DNA from: Enterococcus devriesei
Lineage (GTDB): Bacteria > Bacillota > Bacilli > Lactobacillales > Enterococcaceae
Length of the DNA: 64,000 bases
Reading direction: 5' to 3'
Assembly (NCBI RefSeq): GCF_001885905.1
Contig: NZ_JXKM01000002.1
Location: 112,257 to 176,256, forward strand
Positions 16,375-25,931 of the stretch are shown piece by piece. The notes below the pieces were generated by a model. It was given only the letters and a program-made list of their open reading frames with translations, made no database searches and was not told where the DNA came from. The first letter of the stretch is position 1. The number at the start of each line of letters is the position of its first letter. The translations under genes were made by a program, and so were the position numbers.

Positions 16375-18952
16375 AATCCTTAAACAGGAATCGGCGAATG
16401 CCGCTGTATTTTTTTTCTTCTTGGATCGGCGCATTGTCGGTGATTAGAAGAGCGATCATGACGTAACCAATCCAGCTGTCACGAGAATAAAGGACATATT
16501 CCGGCAACCACTCATTGGCGTATTTGTCTTTGTATTCCTTCAAACCGCCGAAAGAGTAAAAACGGGAGCCAAAGTTATAAACGAGATAAGCAATCCGTTC
16601 TTGGGTGAAACTTTTTCGTTGTGTACCGACATTGGCCAATGGAGCCATACCTAAATCGAAATATTCCAAACCTTCCTCATCCCGCATATATTGGAATAAG
16701 TTGATAAATAGGAAATCCATCGTCCCGCTAGGCGCTTTATCCGGATCATGCCGCATCAGATCAATCGTTCCTAATTTATCGGTGTACGTCGGCATGAAGT
16801 TGGCGAAAGCGACGATCTCCGAATCACTATTTTTAATGACGGCGATTGGTGCTCGCTGTAAATAGTCTTCGGTGAAGAAGCCCAAGGAGAAGCCTTTTTC
16901 TTTGCGGCCGTTTAACCATTTATCGGAAACAGCTTGTAAGTTTTGCATCGTTGCTGCTGAGAAAGGTGGCTTGATTACATCGAATTGATAGCCTTCTTTT
17001 AAGGCTTTGTTGACACTGGCACGCTGGCCTTTCATCTTTTTCCCGCTGGTGGTAAAAGTGGGTAGATAGACATGGGCACGTTCGCCGAATTTAATGAAGT
17101 CATAGCCAAATTCGTGCAGAATCATCACCATTTCTTCGCTGTTTTCGTAAAAGACCGGCAAGTAATTATAGCGATCGACTTCATTGATCAGCGCTTCAGT
17201 AGCTGCTTCGAAATCACTATTTTTGCCTGATGGATCACCCATGACTAAGATTTTATTATTAAAGGTCGAGAGTTGGAAGAAGACCGTATCTTCTTCACCG
17301 TCGTTGTAATAAAACACTTTCTTGTCTTTAAGAAAGACTAGTTGGCTGTCAGGATTGCCCCCGTGATTCGTCAAAATATGTTGAACCCGAGCCTCATCTA
17401 AAGGTTCACCGATTTGAACCCGTTTATTTTTCAAGAAGCGAACAAACAATAAAATAATAAAGGACACGATCAAGATAGCGACGAAGCCCACGATCCAAAT
17501 CTGTTCGCTAGGGAATAGAAAAAATTCCGGCAGATGATGACGATGATGGATATTGGGGCTGTTGTAGACACCAATGATGATGTAGAGAATTGCTAAGCCC
17601 CCCATGATCAAGCCATCGATCGTCAACCATTCCGCTGAATAGACCAACTGTTCGCGGAACAATTCGTTTTTAGAGAAAATAACAAAAATCAGTAGCAAAG
17701 CTAAAAAGAAGCCAGTGGAAAGTCGAAATCCGGCTAATAATGAATACGAGAAAGTCAGGGCGACGACGATGATTGATGGCACGTATACACGGCGTACTCG
17801 AGCTGCGACCCCGCGACCTGAAACAATCAATAAGAAACCTAACAGAATCGCTGGGAAAACGACGATCACTCGTGAGCGAATCGGATTCAGATGTTCCAAA
17901 AAGGGCATTTTGATAAAGGCTTCAGGAATTGTTGCAGATAAAACTAACATGATCCCAGTAAAATATAAGAAAAACGTTTCTAATTTATGAACCAATTCCT
18001 TTAATAAACTGATTGGGATGCCGCTGTATCGCATATTGATGGTAGAACCCAAATTTTTGAAGAAGAACACTAACCCAATCGCAAAAGGCACTAGATAGTA
18101 AAAAAGTCGGAACAGCAGTAACCAAGCAACGACGGTCTCGCGCGGCGTACCGAGAGCAGATAAGCCGATGATCATCATGAGATCAAAACTACCTAATTCC
18201 CCCGGGATCATTGAAACAACCCCAATCACAGTCGCGGCGATAAATAAAGGAACTGTATCACGAATGTTTACGTGGATACCCATCAATAAACCAGTAGCGA
18301 TAAAACTGACAAGGACCCCCGTCCACTCAAGAAAAGAAGTTGCGATTAGTTGTAAACGGTGAGAGCTTTTCAGGTCGCCTAAGTATTCACCTTTGCCAAA
18401 AAGACTCAGACAAAAGACGATAGGGAAATACAACCCACCGCCGATCAACCAGATCCAATATTGTCGCAGAAATTGATTGTGGTCATCAAAAATAACTAAG
18501 AAAAATGAAATCAACGCGTAGATCGACAAGCCGGACATGGTGAATACAAGAATTTTTGATAAAGCCTGCAGCACTTTTTTTCCTGAGGTCTTTTTGCCGT
18601 AAAATTCTGACCGCAATCCAGCGCTGACGAAACCGCCGAAACCAACGATATTATTCAGGGTGTTGATCAGCCAACTTGTTTCAAAGACAAAAAGCTTTTT
18701 AGGCTTTTGCTCTAAAATTTGATTCAAGGTAAAGTCGTAGCCGATCATAGGAATAATTGAAATAAGGCCAATGAGTGCCATTAACAAAATATTGCCAACG
18801 CTGATTCGACTAAAAATCGTCGAAAGTTGATCAATAGAAATCGTCTTTGCCACGTTTGAAAGTTCGAAAATAACGATCACGATAACTGAAATTAAAAAAA
18901 TCATTTTAAGCTTATTTAAATGAACTTTAAACCAATTGATGAACTTACCCAT
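16373..18952 (-). CDS. mprF: Phosphatidylglycerol lysyltransferase/flippase MprF
   Basis: 859 residues, the usual length. The N-terminal two-thirds contain many hydrophobic helices (flippase domain plus connector), for example EFFLFPSEQIWIVGFVAILIVSFIILLFV. The C-terminal cytoplasmic synthase domain (DUF2156/GNAT-like, from about 520) includes SLGFFTEDYL, IVAFANFMPTY and GTMDFLFINLFQYM. It transfers lysine (or other amino acids) from aminoacyl-tRNA to phosphatidylglycerol and flips the product outward, lowering the negative surface charge and raising resistance to cationic peptides. Its ATG overlaps the stop of the upstream hydrolase by one base. Confidence 0.95.
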   Translation of the reverse strand: MGKFINWFKVHLNKLKMIFLISVIVIVIFELSNVAKTISIDQLSTIFSRISVGNILLMALIGLISIIPMIGYDFTLNQILEQKPKKLFVFETSWLINTLNNIVGFGGFVSAGLRSEFYGKKTSGKKVLQALSKILVFTMSGLSIYALISFFLVIFDDHNQFLRQYWIWLIGGGLYFPIVFCLSLFGKGEYLGDLKSSHRLQLIATSFLEWTGVLVSFIATGLLMGIHVNIRDTVPLFIAATVIGVVSMIPGELGSFDLMMIIGLSALGTPRETVVAWLLLFRLFYYLVPFAIGLVFFFKNLGSTINMRYSGIPISLLKELVHKLETFFLYFTGIMLVLSATIPEAFIKMPFLEHLNPIRSRVIVVFPAILLGFLLIVSGRGVAARVRRVYVPSIIVVALTFSYSLLAGFRLSTGFFLALLLIFVIFSKNELFREQLVYSAEWLTIDGLIMGGLAILYIIIGVYNSPNIHHRHHLPEFFLFPSEQIWIVGFVAILIVSFIILLFVRFLKNKRVQIGEPLDEARVQHILTNHGGNPDSQLVFLKDKKVFYYNDGEEDTVFFQLSTFNNKILVMGDPSGKNSDFEAATEALINEVDRYNYLPVFYENSEEMVMILHEFGYDFIKFGERAHVYLPTFTTSGKKMKGQRASVNKALKEGYQFDVIKPPFSAATMQNLQAVSDKWLNGRKEKGFSLGFFTEDYLQRAPIAVIKNSDSEIVAFANFMPTYTDKLGTIDLMRHDPDKAPSGTMDFLFINLFQYMRDEEGLEYFDLGMAPLANVGTQRKSFTQERIAYLVYNFGSRFYSFGGLKEYKDKYANEWLPEYVLYSRDSWIGYVMIALLITDNAPIQEEKKYSGIRRFLFKD

Positions 18953-19683
18953 TAAATCACTCCTTCATTGTCTAAAAGAAATTGTAAAACTTCTTGATTG
19001 AATCGTTTAGGATTGCGCCGTGCAAACATATGCCCCTGACCAGAAACGATTGCAAAGCTTGCCCCTGGGATGGATCGAGCGATATACATGGAATGCTGGG
19101 TTTTGATCGAGTCGTGCTTGCCTACGATAACCAGTGTCGGTGCTTTGATCTGATTCAAGTCTTCCGTCGTCAAACCGATATCATGGAAAAGCAAGCGCAA
19201 GATCGGCAAGAAGTTCCGCATGCCGGTATCAATAAAGGCGCCGATCCAAACAATTGCATATTGGATGTAACTTAATATATGGGGGAGCACTCGCACGCCG
19301 CTTGGGACGGTATTACCGGCATTTAAAATTAAGTGATCGACCTTTTCGGGATACATTCGAGCGAAAACCATTGCTAAGTTTGCCCCGTCACTAAAACCTA
19401 GCAAATCGGCTTGCTGGACCTTTTCTTGGTCCATAATCGTAGCCAAATCCTCCGCCATGACTTGGAAGCTCGTTTCTTTTTGTGTATTCGTAGACCGCCC
19501 GTGTCCACGGCTGTCTACAACGAAAACATTAAAATGTTTGCTAAAGCTGTTTAATTGTTTCGAAAAATATTTTCCGCTGCCGCCGTTGCCATGGAGTAAG
19601 AATAGCGCTGGTCCTTGCCCGTATTTTTCATAGTATATTTCCGATCCGTCACTCATTTGTGCCGTTTTCTTTTCGTTTCTCAC
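18952..19683 (-). CDS. Alpha/beta hydrolase co-transcribed with mprF
   Basis: 243 residues. Oxyanion segment FLLHGNGGSG, nucleophile elbow G-F-S-D-G-A, acid residue in VIVGKHDSI and catalytic histidine in GQGHMFA make a complete Ser-Asp-His triad. No signal peptide, so cytoplasmic. GTG start after AGGTGAT on the minus strand. The stop/start overlap with mprF (TAATG) shows translational coupling. Hydrolases paired with lysyl-phosphatidylglycerol synthases occur elsewhere; cleavage of aminoacyl-lipids or related esters is a reasonable guess, not shown by the sequence. Confidence 0.85.
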   Translation of the reverse strand: MRNEKKTAQMSDGSEIYYEKYGQGPALFLLHGNGGSGKYFSKQLNSFSKHFNVFVVDSRGHGRSTNTQKETSFQVMAEDLATIMDQEKVQQADLLGFSDGANLAMVFARMYPEKVDHLILNAGNTVPSGVRVLPHILSYIQYAIVWIGAFIDTGMRNFLPILRLLFHDIGLTTEDLNQIKAPTLVIVGKHDSIKTQHSMYIARSIPGASFAIVSGQGHMFARRNPKRFNQEVLQFLLDNEGVI

Positions 19684-19867
19684 AAGATCACCTACCGATA
19701 ATAAGTATACCGATTTTTCCGGAGATTTCCCATTAATATAATCAAAAGAAAAAAATGAAAACTTTAGAATGATTAATTTAATATAAAACTGACAGTTTTC
19801 TCTTTCAAAGTTTCAAGGTGTTCTTGTAGTATGGAGAAAGAAAAAAAGAGATGGTTGGGCAGATTTT

Positions 19868-20503
19868 ATGTTGAGATTAATCGGGAAAACATTAAAAATA
19901 ATCGTAATACTAGCAGTTTTCGTCATCCTTGTAATTGGCGGGAGCTTTGCAGTACGAACATATAAACAGACAAAAGTCGTCAATAGCTATCGCCCGGAGG
20001 TTCAAGAATTAGCGGACCAGGCGGGGGTAGGGACTTACACAGATGTTATTTTAGGGATCATGTATACGGAGTCCAAAGGCAAAGGAACCGATCTGATGCA
20101 AAGTTCGGAAAGTGCGTATGGCACTCGTGGGAAAATCAGTAGTCAACAAGAAAGCATTGAAAGTGGCGTGAAACATTTTTCGGAAAGCTATCAACAAGCC
20201 AAAGCGGCGGGCTGCGACTTAAACACGGCGATTCAGGCCTATAATTATGGCACAAATTATATTCAATACGTTAAAGAACGCGGCGGTAAAAATACGGTGG
20301 AACTGGCGGAAAAATATTCCCGTGATGTCTTATCCCCGGGATATGGTAATAATCAGCAACAAATGTATCGCTATATGCAGGTCCAATCGGTCTTGTATAA
20401 TGGCGGGTATCTTTATCAAAATGGCGGCAATATGTTTTATGCCGAAATGGTCCAAATGAACAAGCAATTTTTAACGCTTTTTCAACGGCTTCAAAAGGGA
20501 TAA
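19868..20503 (+). CDS. Membrane-anchored lysozyme-like (transglycosylase-fold) protein
   Basis: 211 residues. An N-terminal hydrophobic helix (IGKTLKIIVILAVFVILVIGGSF) acts as anchor or uncleaved signal. It is followed by a lysozyme-like domain with the putative catalytic glutamate in GIMYTESKGKG and the typical AIQAYNYGTNYI and LSPGYGNNQQQMYRYM segments, similar to the pneumococcal vaccine antigen A type (Lysozyme_like). It would act on peptidoglycan outside the membrane. The RBS before the ATG is weak. It is divergent from the mprF-hydrolase pair and upstream of dnaG. Confidence 0.82.
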   Translation: MLRLIGKTLKIIVILAVFVILVIGGSFAVRTYKQTKVVNSYRPEVQELADQAGVGTYTDVILGIMYTESKGKGTDLMQSSESAYGTRGKISSQQESIESGVKHFSESYQQAKAAGCDLNTAIQAYNYGTNYIQYVKERGGKNTVELAEKYSRDVLSPGYGNNQQQMYRYMQVQSVLYNGGYLYQNGGNMFYAEMVQMNKQFLTLFQRLQKG

Positions 20504-20520
20504 AAGTATGAGCGGAAAGC

Positions 20521-20548
20521 TTGTAATAATAAAGAAATATGCTAAAAT
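20521..20548 (+). promoter_or_regulatory. Promoter of dnaG-rpoD
   Basis: TTGTAA (20521-20526), 16-bp spacer, TAAAAT (20543-20548) with an extended TG one base upstream. Confidence 0.6.
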
Positions 20549-20651
20549 GATAACTGTATAAGTTCGTCTAAAAAAATCGCGCTGATTGAAGAAAGAATTA
20601 GGGCGTTTTTTTACGGCTGTTATCATATTTTTTGGGAATTGGGGTGAGGTT

Positions 20652-22472
20652 TTGGCGCAAAGAATTCCCCAACAGGTGATCGACGAGGTTCGTGAAAAGA
20701 CGAATATCGTTGAGGTGATTGGTCAATATGTCCAATTAAAAAAATCTGGGAAGAATTATTTAGGTCTTTGTCCGTTTCACGAAGAGAAAACCCCGTCATT
20801 TTCAGTCGCCGAAGACAAACAGATTTTTCATTGCTTCGGTTGTGGCAAAGGTGGCAATGTGTACACCTTTTTACAAGAACTGGAAGGGATCAGTTTTCCT
20901 GAAGCGGTAAAGAAAGTTGCTGAGTTGGAACAAATTCCTTTAGCTATCGAGATTTCCTCAGAACCCGTGACGCAAACGTCTAGCGGACAGCAGCAATTGA
21001 TCGCATTGCACGAGCGCACGAGAGATTTGTATCATCATTTATTGATGAATACAAAAGTCGGCGAAGAGGCCTTGGTTTATCTTCATGAACGAGGGTTAAG
21101 CGACGACTTGATCCGCGAATTCAAGATCGGCTTTGCTCCGAACCAGCGTGATTTTCTCGTTCAAATTGCTCAGCAAGATAAAGTGTCAGCGGATTTGATG
21201 GAACGCAGCGGGTTATTTATTCGACGTGATGACGGCAGTTTTAGTGATCGTTTTTATCAGCGAGTAATGTTTCCACTGAATGATTTTAGAGGAAAAGTGA
21301 TCGGCTTTTCCGGCCGTTGGTTAAAAACAGCGGAATTTTCAGGGGAAGATCAGCCAAAGTACCTGAATTCACCAGAGACTGAATTATTTAATAAACGCCA
21401 AGTTCTATTTAATTTTGACAAGGCTCGCAACGAGATCCGCAAGCAAGGTGAAGCGATTTTATTCGAAGGCTTCATGGATGTTTTAGCCGCTTGGCAAGCA
21501 GATATCAAAATTGGGCTGGCGTCAATGGGAACGAGCTTGACGGAGCAACAGATCGCCGCTATCGAGCGGATCACCGGTCAAGTCGTGATTGCCTACGACG
21601 GGGATAACCCCGGTCAAGCGGCAACCGATCGCGCATTGACCATCTTAGGAGCGCATAGTCGCTTGCAGCTTGCTACCGTGACTGTTCCTGAAAAACTCGA
21701 TCCGGATGAATATTTACGAAAATATGGGGTGACTGAGCTACAAAATTTATTGCGGCATGGTCGTCAAACACCTTTTGCATTTAAGATGCATTATCGTAAA
21801 AAGGACTTGAACCTAGAAAATGAAGCGGACCGTTTGAATTATTTAGAAGCGGTGATGCAGGATTTGGCCAAGGTCCAATCGCCGGTGGAGCAGGATCTAT
21901 ATTTGGGACAGCTATCCAGCGAGTTTCATGTCACGCGGGACAGCTTGAAGCAGCAGTTGCAAATGGTACGCCAGAGTATTCGTTCAGAACGACGCCAACA
22001 GCCGACCAATATCGCAGTTGTACCGTCTGTTCCAGTCAAACGAGTGTTGACTAAAGAAGAAAAGGCGGAGCGGATGCTGTTGTATCGCAGTATGAATGAA
22101 AGTTCGATTCGTGAGCAACTAGTGCAGGAAGAGTTTCAATTTATCCACGATTCCTATCAGGAATTGCTTCTTTACTTAGATAGTTATATGATGGTTCATG
22201 GAAATTTCGTTTTGGCGGACTTCTTGAACTATTTAAAAGAAGATGCGATGAAGCAGTTAGCCATCGACATCTCTATGATAGCCATGTCAGAAGATAGCAA
22301 CGAACGTGAGATCTATGACTTGACGCGGGTCATTTCCCAAGCTGGCATTGCTGAAGAAATCAAACAACGACAAAAAGAGCAGCTTGAGGCCAGAAAAAGT
22401 GGGAACCAGCAACGAGAATTAGAGTTGACCGTTCAAATTATCGAATTGACGAAACGCTTGAAACAAGCCTAG
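20652..22472 (+). CDS. dnaG: DNA primase DnaG
   Basis: 606 residues from a TTG start. N-terminal CHC2 zinc finger ([13 protein letters not shown], then [11 protein letters not shown]), the RNA-polymerase-like core with Toprim motifs ([11 protein letters not shown] and [10 protein letters not shown]) and a C-terminal helicase-binding region. It synthesises replication primers with the DnaB-type helicase. The TTG is chosen because [22 protein letters not shown] is the conserved beginning of Firmicute DnaG; an upstream in-frame TTG at 20586 would add a hydrophobic non-family leader. It is followed 22 nt later by rpoD, the conserved macromolecular synthesis operon. Confidence 0.95.
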   Translation: MAQRIPQQVIDEVREKTNIVEVIGQYVQLKKSGKNYLGLCPFHEEKTPSFSVAEDKQIFHCFGCGKGGNVYTFLQELEGISFPEAVKKVAELEQIPLAIEISSEPVTQTSSGQQQLIALHERTRDLYHHLLMNTKVGEEALVYLHERGLSDDLIREFKIGFAPNQRDFLVQIAQQDKVSADLMERSGLFIRRDDGSFSDRFYQRVMFPLNDFRGKVIGFSGRWLKTAEFSGEDQPKYLNSPETELFNKRQVLFNFDKARNEIRKQGEAILFEGFMDVLAAWQADIKIGLASMGTSLTEQQIAAIERITGQVVIAYDGDNPGQAATDRALTILGAHSRLQLATVTVPEKLDPDEYLRKYGVTELQNLLRHGRQTPFAFKMHYRKKDLNLENEADRLNYLEAVMQDLAKVQSPVEQDLYLGQLSSEFHVTRDSLKQQLQMVRQSIRSERRQQPTNIAVVPSVPVKRVLTKEEKAERMLLYRSMNESSIREQLVQEEFQFIHDSYQELLLYLDSYMMVHGNFVLADFLNYLKEDAMKQLAIDISMIAMSEDSNEREIYDLTRVISQAGIAEEIKQRQKEQLEARKSGNQQRELELTVQIIELTKRLKQA

Positions 22473-22494
22473 AAGTGAAAGGGGCATTTATTTT

Positions 22495-23604
22495 ATGGCA
22501 GATGTAAAAAACAACAAAGAGTACCAAAAAGCTTTAGCAGCCTTCATCAAGGAAAAGAAACCTTTGGGACAGGTGGTTTATGATGAACTAACCAATCGTA
22601 TGGCGACTCCTTATGCGTTGAACGCTGAAGCGATGGATGCATTAATCCAAAAAGTCGAAGATGCTGGGATCAGTGTCGTTGATGAAAATGGTGAACCTTC
22701 AAAGGCTAGTTTAAAACAAAATGAAAAAACGGCAAAAGCCGCTCAAAAAGAAGATCTTTCCGCGCCTACTGGTGTGAAGATCAATGATCCGGTTCGGATG
22801 TACTTAAAAGAAATCGGCCGTGTGTCATTATTAACAGCGCAAGAAGAAGTTGAACTTGCTTTGTTAATCGAACAAGGAGATCAAGAAGCGAAGCAACGTT
22901 TAGCAGAAGCCAACTTACGTTTAGTAGTAAGTATCGCGAAGCGTTATGTCGGTCGTGGAATGCAATTCCTTGATTTGATCCAAGAAGGAAATATGGGCTT
23001 AATGAAAGCCGTCGAAAAATTTGATTACCGCAAAGGATTCAAATTCTCAACTTACGCGACTTGGTGGATTCGTCAAGCCATCACTCGTGCGATCGCTGAC
23101 CAAGCGCGGACGATTCGGATTCCGGTCCATATGGTTGAAACCATCAATAAATTGATTCGGGTACAACGTCAATTACTGCAAGATTTAGGTCGGGAACCGA
23201 CACCGGAAGAAATTGGTGCGGAAATGGATCTGCCAACAGAAAAAGTTCGTGAAATCTTGAAAATCGCTCAAGAGCCTGTGTCATTGGAAACACCAATCGG
23301 TGAAGAAGATGATTCACATCTAGGTGATTTCATCGAAGACCAAGAAGCGACTAGTCCGGCTGAACATGCGGCTTCTGAAATGTTGAAAGAACAATTAGAA
23401 GATGTTTTGGATACATTGACGGACCGTGAAGAAAATGTCTTGCGTCTGCGTTTTGGTTTAGATGACGGTCGAACTCGTACATTGGAAGAAGTCGGTCGAG
23501 TCTTTGGGGTTACTCGTGAACGGATTCGTCAGATCGAAGCCAAAGCCTTACGGAAATTACGCCACCCATCACGCTCTAAACAATTGAAAGACTTTTTAGA
23601 ATAA
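22495..23604 (+). CDS. rpoD: RNA polymerase primary sigma factor SigA/RpoD
   Basis: 369 residues. It has a short region 1.1, then region 1.2 ([21 protein letters not shown]), region 2 ([21 protein letters not shown] and [16 protein letters not shown] for -10 recognition), region 3 and region 4 with the helix-turn-helix ([20 protein letters not shown]). It is the housekeeping sigma factor and implies TTGACA/TATAAT promoters like those seen in this window. RBS AAGTGAAAGGGG. Terminated by a strong hairpin. Confidence 0.98.
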   Translation: MADVKNNKEYQKALAAFIKEKKPLGQVVYDELTNRMATPYALNAEAMDALIQKVEDAGISVVDENGEPSKASLKQNEKTAKAAQKEDLSAPTGVKINDPVRMYLKEIGRVSLLTAQEEVELALLIEQGDQEAKQRLAEANLRLVVSIAKRYVGRGMQFLDLIQEGNMGLMKAVEKFDYRKGFKFSTYATWWIRQAITRAIADQARTIRIPVHMVETINKLIRVQRQLLQDLGREPTPEEIGAEMDLPTEKVREILKIAQEPVSLETPIGEEDDSHLGDFIEDQEATSPAEHAASEMLKEQLEDVLDTLTDREENVLRLRFGLDDGRTRTLEEVGRVFGVTRERIRQIEAKALRKLRHPSRSKQLKDFLE

Positions 23605-23612
23605 GATAGACG

Positions 23613-23644
23613 AACTCCTTGAGAATTCTCAAGGAGTTTTTTTA
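23613..23644 (+). terminator. Terminator after rpoD
   Basis: A perfect 26-nt palindrome (23613-23638, core CTCCTTGAGAA / TTCTCAAGGAG) followed by a T-run. Confidence 0.93.
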
Positions 23645-23776
23645 TTCCAAAAGCTAGAAAATAATGAAGAGAGAATTTTTCAGCGATTTTGAACAAAAAC
23701 TAGCTGTTTTATAGTCTTTCTAAATAGCAAGAACACTTAGAATATGGATCATGCACGCTTTAAATAGAATTCATTA

Positions 23777-23827
23777 TTTTTGATTAATTCAATCAAAAAT
23801 TGCTTGGAACTTCCCTAAACATATGAT
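23777..23827 (+). promoter_or_regulatory. mapZ promoter with adjoining inverted repeat
   Basis: TTGCTT (23800-23805), 16-bp spacer, TATGAT (23822-23827). Directly against the -35 lies a perfect 9-bp inverted repeat, TTTTTGATT-N5-AATCAAAAA (23777-23799), a possible operator. The rest of the rpoD-mapZ gap is AT-rich with nothing else evident. Confidence 0.55.
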
Positions 23828-23865
23828 AGATTAAGGCATAAGTTTTAAAAAAGGAGCCGATTTCA

Positions 23866-25728
23866 TTGCAAAAATGCCCTAACTGTGGATTTGAACCAGT
23901 CGAAGGATATGCAACTTGTCCGAAGTGTGGCTTTTCATTACAGTTAAATGATCAAAAAGAGATTGAAGATAGAAATGATACCATCGAATGGTCTGAGCTT
24001 GCCGATATGCCAATTGAATCCGTCCAAAAGATGTTCAAAGAAAATGAGGAGAAAATGAAGGAAGAAGAGAATAAAAAAAATTCTACTGAAGAAATGCCTG
24101 AAATGAATCCGATTTTGGCACGTTATATTCGTGAGCACAAAGAAGGCGCCGTTGAAGAAGAACCTGAAGAAAGTCCATTAGAAACTGAAAATAAAACAGA
24201 CGAACCTAAGTCTGAAAGCACTCCGATAGATGAAACACCAACTGAGTCCGCTGAAAAAACGGTTGAGGCAGACGAAGCAGAGTCAACTGAGCCTAAGATA
24301 GAAGAAGCGGCACCAGAGATACCTAACGCTGAACTCGAACAAGAAAATCAAGAGACGGTACCTGTTGTTGAAGCTGAAGCAGTTGAAGGCGCACCGAAAG
24401 AAAAACTTAAAGAAGAATCTTCAGACGAAAATGAAGAGTCAAAAGAAGAACCAGCAGAAAACTTGTCTGAACCAGTTGAAGCGACAACCGACTCTGACCT
24501 TAATTCAAACGAGCCAGAGGCCGTGGAAGAAGCGGCAATTGCTCCTGAACCGTTAGCAGCTGCAACCAAAGTTGAAAAAGCGGAAGAGTCTGAGAAAGCG
24601 GCGGTTACCTCTGAGTCTATCAATGAAACTGAACCAGCCGTAGCTACAGAATCAGCAACAAAAGCATCCAAGCCGACGGGAGAAGGACCTAAAAAAAATC
24701 GCAAGAAGCTGTATATCACATTAGCGGCGGTGGCGGTTTTAGGAATTGGCGGCGGTTATTATTATCATCATGAAAAAGAAGTCGAAGCTCAACGGATCGC
24801 TACAGTGAAAAAAGAAAACAAAGCGATCGACACGATTGAACAGGATCTCGCTAGCTTTTACACGGATGGTCAGCAGACCTTCTTAGCAGCGGATAAGGTC
24901 AATGAAAATACCGATCAACTAGCTGACGAGATAGCGCAATACAAGGGTCATAAGCGCTATGATACAGTCAAAAAAGAATACGATGAATTAGTCGCGAAGC
25001 AAAAAGCTCAGCAATCGGTGGATCAATTATTCACGAGTGCAGCCATCAATGGAGATAAGCTTGCTGATAAGCCATTGTTAAAAGCGGCTGAACCAGTCGA
25101 CTTGACCATCAATACTGGCGATACCCAATTTAATACGTTAATGAATCAAGCTATAGCCAACGCTAAAGATCAATATGCCAAAATTGAAACGGCGAAGCAA
25201 AAAGCAAATGTCTTATTAAAAGACGGCAATGTGATCGATTCAGTCAATCGCGATCAATACAATGCAGCCAATGACGCGGTGAAGGCCGTTGCTAATCAAG
25301 CATTGGTTCAAACGCAAAAGGATGAGTTAGCGAAAGTCGATCAAACCTTAAAAGACAAAGAGAAGAAGGCGGCTGATGAAAAAGCTGCGGCCGAGAAAGC
25401 TGCGCAAGAAAAAGCCGAGCAAGAAAAGGCGACGCAAAACCAAAACACAAGTAGTAGCCAAGCTGGCGATACTAGCAGCGATGCTTACGCTTGGGCTCCT
25501 GGTGTGAAGGAAAAAGTTATCCAAACCTGTATTTCTCGTGGGTACATTGTGGAAGGCGGTTATCGTTTGGAACCTGTCAAAGTTGAAAATGGTGAAGGCT
25601 ATTACAACTTATATGCTACTTCAAATCGGGCATCTTTGACAAAAGGTTACACGGATGCGGACTTACCAATGTATTTAGTCACAATTAACTGTAAAACTGG
25701 CTGGTTCAAAGGAAACGGCCCGAATTAA
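23866..25728 (+). CDS. mapZ: MapZ-like cell division site protein with N-terminal zinc ribbon
   Basis: 620 residues from a TTG start (AAGGAG 9 nt upstream). Layout: zinc ribbon C4-x2-C7 ... C18-x2-C21; a long acidic, Glu/Pro/Ser-rich cytoplasmic segment (about 50-270); one transmembrane helix near 281-300 (LYITLAAVAVLGIGGGYYY); an extracellular helical domain; an Ala/Lys/Glu linker; and a C-terminal domain (from about 545: WAPGVKEKVIQTCISRGY, YYNLYATSNRASLTKGYT, YLVTINCKTGWFKGNG). The membrane layout and the C-terminal domain match MapZ, which marks the division plane and positions FtsZ in streptococci and enterococci. The zinc ribbon may be lineage-specific. The family call is strong on the C-terminus, weaker on the rest. 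Confidence 0.75.
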   Translation: MQKCPNCGFEPVEGYATCPKCGFSLQLNDQKEIEDRNDTIEWSELADMPIESVQKMFKENEEKMKEEENKKNSTEEMPEMNPILARYIREHKEGAVEEEPEESPLETENKTDEPKSESTPIDETPTESAEKTVEADEAESTEPKIEEAAPEIPNAELEQENQETVPVVEAEAVEGAPKEKLKEESSDENEESKEEPAENLSEPVEATTDSDLNSNEPEAVEEAAIAPEPLAAATKVEKAEESEKAAVTSESINETEPAVATESATKASKPTGEGPKKNRKKLYITLAAVAVLGIGGGYYYHHEKEVEAQRIATVKKENKAIDTIEQDLASFYTDGQQTFLAADKVNENTDQLADEIAQYKGHKRYDTVKKEYDELVAKQKAQQSVDQLFTSAAINGDKLADKPLLKAAEPVDLTINTGDTQFNTLMNQAIANAKDQYAKIETAKQKANVLLKDGNVIDSVNRDQYNAANDAVKAVANQALVQTQKDELAKVDQTLKDKEKKAADEKAAAEKAAQEKAEQEKATQNQNTSSSQAGDTSSDAYAWAPGVKEKVIQTCISRGYIVEGGYRLEPVKVENGEGYYNLYATSNRASLTKGYTDADLPMYLVTINCKTGWFKGNGPN

Positions 25729-25764
25729 ATTAATTTGAAAAAGTTGAGATAGAAGCGGTTATCA

Positions 25765-25861
25765 GCTTCAAATAGTTGAAGCCGCACTTCTAAAACAACG
25801 AGTATTCGTAGATAAAGGAGCTAGGAAAGTAATTTTTTCCCAGCTCCTTTATCAGTTTTAT
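25765..25861 (+). terminator. Tandem hairpins / terminator after mapZ
   Basis: A first hairpin, GCTTCAA (25765-25771) / TTGAAGC (25776-25782), has no T-run. A second 12-bp stem, GATAAAGGAGCT (25811-25822) / AGCTCCTTTATC (25842-25853), is followed by a modest T-rich tail and is the probable terminator. Confidence 0.65.
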
Positions 25862-25888
25862 TGCTTCATAAAGTAAATAGAGTAAAAT
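25861..25888 (+). promoter_or_regulatory. Promoter of cvfB
   Basis: TTGCTT (25861-25866), 16-bp spacer, TAAAAT (25883-25888), followed by an RBS at 25920. Confidence 0.55.
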
Positions 25889-25931
25889 AGTAGAAGAATA
25901 AATAAACAGACGAGCTGTTAGGAGAAAAAAG

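Noticed and set aside
24348..24719. 123-codon reverse frame inside mapZ
   Set aside because: Ser/Ala-rich mirror of the Glu-rich coding strand; no ribosome site.
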